Positions 8,359-12,350 of a stretch of 12,350 nucleotides of DNA are shown here, one piece after another; the first letter of the stretch is position 1, and the number at the start of each line of letters is the position of its first letter. The notes beneath the pieces are model-generated. The model did not search any database, was not told the origin of the DNA, and worked only from the letters and a program-made list of their open reading frames with translations. The position numbers and the translations under genes are program-made. The DNA is from an uncultured Bacteroidales bacterium (GTDB lineage: Bacteria; Bacteroidota; Bacteroidia; Bacteroidales; UBA932): contig CALADR010000159.1 in the NCBI GenBank assembly GCA_937890845.1, positions 1-12,350 of the forward strand, written 5' to 3'.

Positions 8359-8373
8359 CTGCCAATTTGTCAG
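8359..8373. promoter_or_regulatory. Palindromic element 1 upstream of groES
   Basis: CTGCCAATTTGTCAG is an imperfect palindrome (arms CTGCCA and TGTCAG, 5 of 6 pairs, 3-base centre). It overlaps the TTTG at 8366-8369 that serves as the -33 box of the candidate groES promoter. A second copy lies 74 bases downstream. The position fits an operator for heat-shock control. No CIRCE element (TTAGCACTC-N9-GAGTGCTAA) is present. Confidence 0.45.
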
Positions 8374-8398
8374 TCTTGTCCGGATGGCATTCATTTTG
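8366..8398 (+). promoter_or_regulatory. Candidate groES-groEL promoter
   Basis: TTTG (8366-8369) and TCATTTTG (8391-8398, one mismatch to TAnnTTTG) are separated by 21 bases, close to the usual Bacteroidota -33/-7 spacing. Transcription would start near 8404 and leave a leader of nearly 100 bases before groES. The second palindrome would fall in that leader. Confidence 0.45.
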
Positions 8399-8432
8399 CC
8401 CTTATCCTTTCCGGCTTCATGATAGCAGTGAA

Positions 8433-8448
8433 CTGGCAGATTTGTCAG
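8433..8448. promoter_or_regulatory. Palindromic element 2 upstream of groES
   Basis: CTGGCAGATTTGTCAG repeats the arms of the first element (CTGnCA and TGTCAG) with a 4-base centre. It lies 52 bases before the groES start codon. Two copies in one 208-base spacer make a regulatory role more likely than chance; the bound factor is unknown. Confidence 0.4.
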
Positions 8449-8500
8449 AACCAGCATCGGTGGAGCAGGATGAAAGAAAGATTTTAAAAATTATAACATT

Positions 8501-8767
8501 ATGATTAGACCATTGGCAGACAGAGTTCTGGTTGAGCCAAAAGAGGCTGAGACCAAGACAGCAGCAGGACTTTATATTCCTGACACAGCAAAAGAAAAAC
8601 CACAGCAGGGAACAGTAATAGCAGTAGGTCCCGGTAAGAAGGATGAACCTATGGAACTTAAGGAAGGCGATGTTATCCTTTATGGAAAATATGCCGGAAC
8701 AGAAGTTCACATGGACGGCAAGAACTATCTTATCATGAAGCAGTCTGATGTTTACGCAATTCTTTAA
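8501..8767 (+). CDS. groES: Co-chaperonin GroES (Hsp10)
   Basis: This 88-residue protein caps the GroEL ring during ATP-driven protein folding in the cytoplasm. It opens with the family signature IRPLADRVLVEPKEAETKTAAG (residues 2-23), which leads into the mobile loop (GLYIPDTA, 23-30) that contacts GroEL. It continues with GTVIAVGPGKKDE, the roof-loop region, and the closing strand GKNYLIMKQSDVYAIL. The length is normal. The gene is 18 bases upstream of groEL and the two form the standard operon. It is probably heat-shock controlled through the upstream palindromes. The start at 8501 is the only sensible ATG; the leader in front of it is A/T-rich, typical for the phylum. Confidence 0.98.
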   Translation: MIRPLADRVLVEPKEAETKTAAGLYIPDTAKEKPQQGTVIAVGPGKKDEPMELKEGDVILYGKYAGTEVHMDGKNYLIMKQSDVYAIL

Positions 8768-8785
8768 TTTATAGGAGAAAAAATC

Positions 8786-10414
8786 ATGGCAAAAGATATA
8801 AAATTCAATGTTGAGGCACGCGCCCAGATGAAAGAGGGGGCAGATGCTCTTGCAAATGCAGTTAAGGTAACACTCGGACCTAAAGGCCGTAATGTAGTTA
8901 TCGACAGAAAATTCGGTGCTCCTCATGTTACAAAGGACGGAGTTACCGTAGCCAAGGAAGTAGAGCTCGAGGACAGATTTGCAAATATGGGAGCCCAGAT
9001 GGTTAAGGAAGTCGCTTCCAAGACCAATGAGCAGGCCGGTGACGGTACTACTACAGCGACAGTTCTTGCACAGGCTATCATCAATGTAGGTCTGAAGAAC
9101 GTAACTGCAGGTGCAAATCCTATGGATTTGAAGCGCGGTATCGACAAGGCTGTTGCAGCTGTAGTCGAGGAACTCAGAAACCACAGCCAGTCAGTCGGTG
9201 ACGATTACTCTAAGATAGAGCAGGTTGGTACCATTTCTGCCAACAATGACAATTATATCGGAAAACTCATTGCTGACGCAATGTCAAAAGTGAAGAAAGA
9301 CGGTGTGATTACAGTTGAAGAGGCCAAAGGTACTGAAACTGAGGTTAAGGTAGTTGAAGGTATGCAGTTTGACAGAGGATATATCTCTCCTTACTTCATG
9401 ACAAACGGTGACAAGATGGAGGCTGTCCTTGATGATCCTCAGATTCTTATCACAGACAAGAAGATTTCTTCAATGAAAGACCTTCTTCCTATCCTCGAGC
9501 CTATTGCACGTGAAGGAAAATCACTCTTAATTATAGCAGAAGATGTTGATGGAGAGGCTCTTACAACACTGGTAGTAAACAAACTCCGTGGTACATTGAA
9601 GATTGCTGCAGTTAAGGCTCCTGGTTTCGGAGACCGCCGCAAGGAAATGCTTCAGGATATTGCCATTCTGACAGGTGCGGTAGTAGTTTCAGAAGAGAGA
9701 GGATTTACTCTTGAAAATGTAGCTCCGGATATGCTCGGACATGCAGAAAAGGTAGTTATTACAAAAGAAAATACTACAGTTGTAAACGGTGCTGGCGACA
9801 AGGATGCTATTACTGAGCGTGCGCAGCTTATCAGAAAGCAGATTGAGTCTACTACATCTGATTATGATAGGGAAAAACTTCAGGAGCGTCTCGGCAAGCT
9901 CGCAGGCGGAGTGGCTGTCCTTTATGTAGGTGCTGCTACTGAAGTGGAGATGAAAGAGAAGAAAGACAGAGTTGAGGATGCATTGAATGCGACCCGCGCT
10001 GCGGTAGAGGAAGGTTTCGTTCCTGGTGGTGGAGTAGCTTATATCCGTGCTGCTGAGGTGCTTAAAGGTCTTAAAGGCGAGAATGATGATGAGAATACAG
10101 GTATTCATATCGTAGAGCGTGCTCTTGAGGAGCCTCTTCGTCAGATTGCTGCTAATGCCGGTGTTGAGGGAAGCGTGATTATCCAGAAAATCCGTGAAGG
10201 TAAGGATGACTTCGGTTACAATGCACGTACTGACGAATATGTCAACATGTATGAGGCCGGTGTAATCGACCCTACAAAGGTATCACGTGTAGCTCTTGAG
10301 AATGCGGCTTCTGTGGCTGGAATGTTCCTTACTACTGAGTGTGCTATCGTAGATCTTCCTGAGAAAGATCCGGTACCTGCAATGCCAGCAGGCGGTATGG
10401 GCGGAATGATGTAG
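8786..10414 (+). CDS. groEL: Chaperonin GroEL (Hsp60)
   Basis: This 542-residue chaperonin forms the double-ring ATP-dependent folding chamber. The nucleotide site is intact: TLGPKGRNVV (29-38), Asp51 in TKDGVTVA, the DGTTTATVLAQ loop (Asp86, corresponding to Asp87 of E. coli GroEL), and VEDALNATRAAVEEGFVPGG near 388-408, which holds the ATP-hydrolysis aspartate. The apical domain includes FDRGYISPYF, and the C-terminus is the GGM-rich tail (PAGGMGGMM). Length is close to the E. coli protein. A strong AGGAG ribosome binding site precedes the ATG. No truncation or odd residue is seen; the codon mix is somewhat less AT-rich than in the neighbouring regulator gene, as expected of a highly expressed gene. 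Confidence 0.99.
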   Translation: MAKDIKFNVEARAQMKEGADALANAVKVTLGPKGRNVVIDRKFGAPHVTKDGVTVAKEVELEDRFANMGAQMVKEVASKTNEQAGDGTTTATVLAQAIINVGLKNVTAGANPMDLKRGIDKAVAAVVEELRNHSQSVGDDYSKIEQVGTISANNDNYIGKLIADAMSKVKKDGVITVEEAKGTETEVKVVEGMQFDRGYISPYFMTNGDKMEAVLDDPQILITDKKISSMKDLLPILEPIAREGKSLLIIAEDVDGEALTTLVVNKLRGTLKIAAVKAPGFGDRRKEMLQDIAILTGAVVVSEERGFTLENVAPDMLGHAEKVVITKENTTVVNGAGDKDAITERAQLIRKQIESTTSDYDREKLQERLGKLAGGVAVLYVGAATEVEMKEKKDRVEDALNATRAAVEEGFVPGGGVAYIRAAEVLKGLKGENDDENTGIHIVERALEEPLRQIAANAGVEGSVIIQKIREGKDDFGYNARTDEYVNMYEAGVIDPTKVSRVALENAASVAGMFLTTECAIVDLPEKDPVPAMPAGGMGGMM

Positions 10415-10430
10415 TCTATTGATACATTAT

Positions 10431-10490
10431 ATACTGCAAGAAAAGCGGCTGACTTCAATTTTTTGAAGCCAGCCGCTTTTCTTGCAGTAT
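10431..10490. terminator. Bidirectional rho-independent terminator after groEL
   Basis: A near-perfect inverted repeat pairs 10431-10458 with 10463-10490 (28 base pairs, one A-C mismatch) around a TTTT loop. The core GC stem (AGCGGCT / AGCCGCT) is flanked by AAGAAAA on one side and TTTTCTT on the other, so the U-run works in both directions. It sits between the convergent ends of groEL and the minus-strand gene at 10529 and would serve both. Confidence 0.85.
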
Positions 10491-10504
10491 GCCGTTAAGA
10501 TGTG

Positions 10505-10528
10505 GATTAGTATTAGTATTAGTATTAG
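10505..10528. repeat. Short tandem hexamer TATTAG
   Basis: Three perfect TATTAG units (10511-10528) follow one degenerate unit (GATTAG, 10505-10510). The array abuts the stop codon of the minus-strand gene, in the 3' non-coding tail. Such arrays can vary in copy number by slippage; no effect on coding is expected here. Confidence 0.8.
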
Positions 10529-11179
10529 TTATTTTCTCTTGAGTGTTATTACGGTTATATTGTCCTTGCCGGATATTTTTACCGCTTCTGATCCCCCGGC
10601 TTTCAGAATTTGGATGGATTTTATCTGGTCAGCAGGTATTGATGAAAAAATATTTCTTGAAACTTCCTTGCCATCAACTGTATAGATTATGTTCTCAGGC
10701 TCATCGAATTCATTCTTTTTGATATTCAGTTCCATTACCTTGACATCATCCTTTCCGGTGATTTTCCTTGCTGTCGGACTTCCGGCTTTGTGGATTTGCA
10801 TCAGTTTGATTTTTTCTGCAGGAAGATTACCCATTGCTGCAGAGAATTTTGCGCGGTCTGTCATTTCTCCGTTAAGTATATAGACCACATTGTCTTTCGG
10901 AAAATGTTTGGAAAGAATACCGGCGGACTCACCTGTAGCGCCAATTTCGGAATCTGAACTTGTCTTGATAAGATGGATTTTAGTGACACTGCCGTCATTA
11001 TGGTTTGTCGCGACCATAATATCGTAGGCTGAAACGGTTTTCCCTATAAGCTGGGTGCCGTTGAAGTTTTTGACTTTGTTGCCGTCAATTACATACTTTA
11101 CCAATGTGTCGGCAGGTGCCGTAATGTTTTCTGCCGAAAAAGTTGCTGCGCAAATGGCAGCGATTAGAAAAGTTCCCAT
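10529..11179 (-). CDS. Exported protein of three plug-like repeats, third gene of the sigma operon
   Basis: I do not recognise a named family for this 216-residue protein. The ATG at 11179 was chosen because it opens directly into a signal peptide (MGTFLIAAICAATFSA) and lies 13 bases after the previous stop; an in-frame ATG at 11236 would overlap that gene by 44 bases. The mature part contains three related units at about 27-72, 98-155 and 163-216. Each begins with a strand and turn like V-x-Y-x-x-D/N-G (YVIDGNKV, YILNGEMT, YTVDGKEV) and, in the last two, runs to A-x-x-I-K-x-x-Q-I-x-K-A-G and a final hydrophobic strand (VMELNIKK, VITLKRK). This resembles the IDG...I.SI.VLK...VI.ITTK core of TonB-receptor plug domains. 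It is probably periplasmic and in the same regulatory unit as the sigma and anti-sigma genes. Its function is unknown. Confidence 0.75.
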   Translation of the reverse strand: MGTFLIAAICAATFSAENITAPADTLVKYVIDGNKVKNFNGTQLIGKTVSAYDIMVATNHNDGSVTKIHLIKTSSDSEIGATGESAGILSKHFPKDNVVYILNGEMTDRAKFSAAMGNLPAEKIKLMQIHKAGSPTARKITGKDDVKVMELNIKKNEFDEPENIIYTVDGKEVSRNIFSSIPADQIKSIQILKAGGSEAVKISGKDNITVITLKRK

Positions 11180-11192
11180 TCTTGTTTTTCGT

Positions 11193-11606
11193 TTAATGCA
11201 TCGCAAGCAGAGATAAGGTACCTTTATCTTCGGCATCGCGTGTTAATATATAATTATAAGTACTTCCGTCTTTCATTTTTGCAGTTAGCAGGGCCGCAGC
11301 TCCTGTCGGGACTGCAGTTATTGATTCTACGTCACCTATATTAAGTCCCATAAGCATATTTATGCCTTCGACGATGTCTATAGTCCCGATCTGTTCCTGC
11401 GTTTCCGGAGTATTTCCCGAAAACATTACGGCAAGAGCTATAGATGCAGCCGCCGCAAGTCCTGCTGTCAGTGTCAGCAGTCTGTTGCGCAGTTTTCTTT
11501 TTTCTTCATGTGCGACTATTTTGTCAAATTCTTCTGCTGCCTGGTCTGAAAGATATGTATCTATCAGTTCCTGTATCGGCTTTTCCTTATTTATATAGTA
11601 TCTCAT
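11193..11606 (-). CDS. Small single-pass membrane protein, probable anti-sigma factor
   Basis: This 137-residue protein has a cytoplasmic N-terminal part of about 42 charged residues, one hydrophobic helix (about 43-63, preceded by the basic KRKLRNR) and a periplasmic tail of about 70 residues. Its position directly after an ECF sigma gene, with 35 bases between, is the classic place of a membrane anti-sigma factor. The N-terminal segment is short and helical, so it could hold the sigma factor. No FecR domain or zinc-binding (HxxxCxxC) motif is seen. The tail includes DVESITAVPTGAAALLTAK, which resembles the strand-turn-strand core repeated in the next gene. An AAGGA ribosome binding site lies 7 bases before the ATG. 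The anti-sigma role is inferred from context and topology. Confidence 0.7.
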   Translation of the reverse strand: MRYYINKEKPIQELIDTYLSDQAAEEFDKIVAHEEKRKLRNRLLTLTAGLAAAASIALAVMFSGNTPETQEQIGTIDIVEGINMLMGLNIGDVESITAVPTGAAALLTAKMKDGSTYNYILTRDAEDKGTLSLLAMH

Positions 11607-11641
11607 AATAGTATCCTTGTAAAAGTGTCGCTTTTGGGATC

Positions 11642-12151
11642 TTATGACAGTTCCAATATTTTCATTAAGGCGGTAATCTTGGCTTTTGCTTTTGACAGCC
11701 CGGTTTTAATTCCTGACTTTGTCTTTCCGGTAACCTCTGCTATGTCATCTAAGGACATATTTTTATCCACTTTCATAAGCATGTACTCTCGCTCTGTTCT
11801 TGTAAGCGAGTTATACAGTACCTGTTTGATGGTTTTTATATCTGCTTCTTCAATTCTGTATCCGGCTGATTCGCTTGAAATGATATTTTCTTGTGCGAGG
11901 CCCGTCTTTTTCTTTGCCTGCGCCTTACGATAACGTCCTATGCAAATGTTTTTCGTGATTTTGACGAGTAAGGCTTCTGTGTTTTTTACAGGATATCCCT
12001 TTTCGCAAAGCTCCCAAAAGGCAATCAGGGCTTCCTGCACAATGTCTTCTGCGTCTAACGCCGAGTCGGACGCTTTTGAGAATCGTACAGCCAGAGTATA
12101 TAATTTCTGTCTTAGTGACGTATATGTTTTTTCAAATTCAGTTTGTGTCAT
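11642..12151 (-). CDS. ECF-type RNA polymerase sigma factor
   Basis: This 169-residue protein is an extracytoplasmic-function sigma factor (group 4 sigma-70). Region 2 spans about 8-75 with the core-binding motif DAEDIVQEALIAFWE (33-47) and the -10 recognition helix around ITKNICIGRYRK. Region 4 spans about 105-163 with SLTRTEREYMLMKV and the helix-turn-helix MSLDDIAEVTGKTKSGIKTGLSKAKAKI. The length and lack of region 3 are typical. The first ATG at 12151 is used, with an A-rich leader. It is the first gene of a three-gene operon with a membrane protein and an exported repeat protein, which suggests that an envelope signal releases it. Its target promoters are not visible, though autoregulation is likely. 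Confidence 0.93.
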   Translation of the reverse strand: MTQTEFEKTYTSLRQKLYTLAVRFSKASDSALDAEDIVQEALIAFWELCEKGYPVKNTEALLVKITKNICIGRYRKAQAKKKTGLAQENIISSESAGYRIEEADIKTIKQVLYNSLTRTEREYMLMKVDKNMSLDDIAEVTGKTKSGIKTGLSKAKAKITALMKILELS

Positions 12152-12350
12152 TTTTTGTCGCTTCTATATATAAGTAGCGGAAACTTGAAGAAAGTTACTG
12201 AAAATTTACAGATTTAGTCGCTACTGAGTCATTTTATGTTCCAATGTCCTTTTACCGATTTGATAAGTTTGCAGATTCGCTAATATTTAACTGTCTCAAA
12301 ATATCTCCAAAAAAGGGCAAAAAAACTCTTATAATGCAACTTCTTCTGTT
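12152..12350. promoter_or_regulatory. Non-coding region upstream of the sigma operon with spaced inverted repeat
   Basis: No gene is seen here. An inverted repeat AGTAGCG (12173-12179) / CGCTACT (12219-12225) with a 39-base gap flanks the likely promoter. On the minus strand GTAAC (12198-12194) followed 14 bases later by CGCTAC resembles ECF -35/-10 spacing, so autoregulation is possible. GTCGCT recurs at 12157-12162 and 12217-12222. At 12290-12301 the string ACTGTCTCAAAA resembles the terminal repeat of some insertion sequences, but nothing else supports an element. Confidence 0.35.

Noticed and set aside
8293..8500. CIRCE heat-shock operator upstream of groES
   Set aside because: I looked for TTAGCACTC-N9-GAGTGCTAA and found nothing similar; only the CTGnCA/TGTCAG palindromes are present.
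8417..9184. Open frame of 255 codons on the minus strand
   Set aside because: It is antisense to groES and the start of groEL, Cys- and Ser-rich, and crosses the groES promoter leader; it is a shadow of highly conserved coding sequence.
10529..11236. Longer version of the exported repeat protein starting at 11236
   Set aside because: It would overlap the preceding gene by 44 bases and place a basic Cys-containing stretch before the signal peptide; the ATG at 11179 fits better.

Overview
This window is chromosomal DNA from a member of the Bacteroidota, most likely a gut-type Bacteroidales. The evidence is a SusC-type TonB-dependent transporter with an N-terminal carboxypeptidase-regulatory-like domain, several lipoproteins, promoter boxes of the Bacteroides type (TAnnTTTG), AT-rich translation starts, and an ECF sigma operon of a style common in that phylum. 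I cannot name a genus or species from the sequence alone.

The left part (1-4680, minus strand) is the start of a polysaccharide utilization locus. In transcription order it encodes a 605-residue lipoprotein (two regulatory-like beta domains, then a duplicated beta-rich domain), a GH76-type alpha-1,6-mannanase lipoprotein, and a SusC-like transporter that runs off the left edge. A SusD partner would be expected just beyond base 1. The target is inferred to be an alpha-mannan-type glycan.

A divergent 210-bp spacer separates this locus from an 841-residue plus-strand regulator (4891-7416). The regulator has a signal peptide, a LamG-like lectin domain, a kelch-like propeller, one membrane helix, and a cytoplasmic OmpR/SARP-type winged helix followed by a BTAD-like helical domain. 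It looks like a one-polypeptide transmembrane glycan sensor and transcription factor with no kinase or receiver. The spacer carries three in-phase GTTAAAA direct repeats (12- and 11-bp steps) just upstream of the putative promoter of the utilization locus. This fits the layout known for SARP-type operators and is the most interesting signal in the window.

The middle part (7468-10414) is housekeeping: glutamate racemase (murI, minus strand), then divergently groES-groEL (plus strand). The murI/groES spacer contains two palindromes of the form CTGnCA-N3/4-TGTCAG, one of which overlaps the -33 box of a candidate groES promoter. A long bidirectional terminator hairpin follows groEL.

The right part (10529-12151, minus strand) is a three-gene operon: an ECF sigma factor, a small single-pass membrane protein that is the likely anti-sigma factor, and a 216-residue exported protein built of three repeats that resemble fragments of a TonB-receptor plug domain. 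The last 200 bases are a non-coding upstream region with a spaced inverted repeat. A short motif near the right edge could be the end of an insertion sequence, but this is weak. I found no tRNA, rRNA, CRISPR array or complete mobile element.
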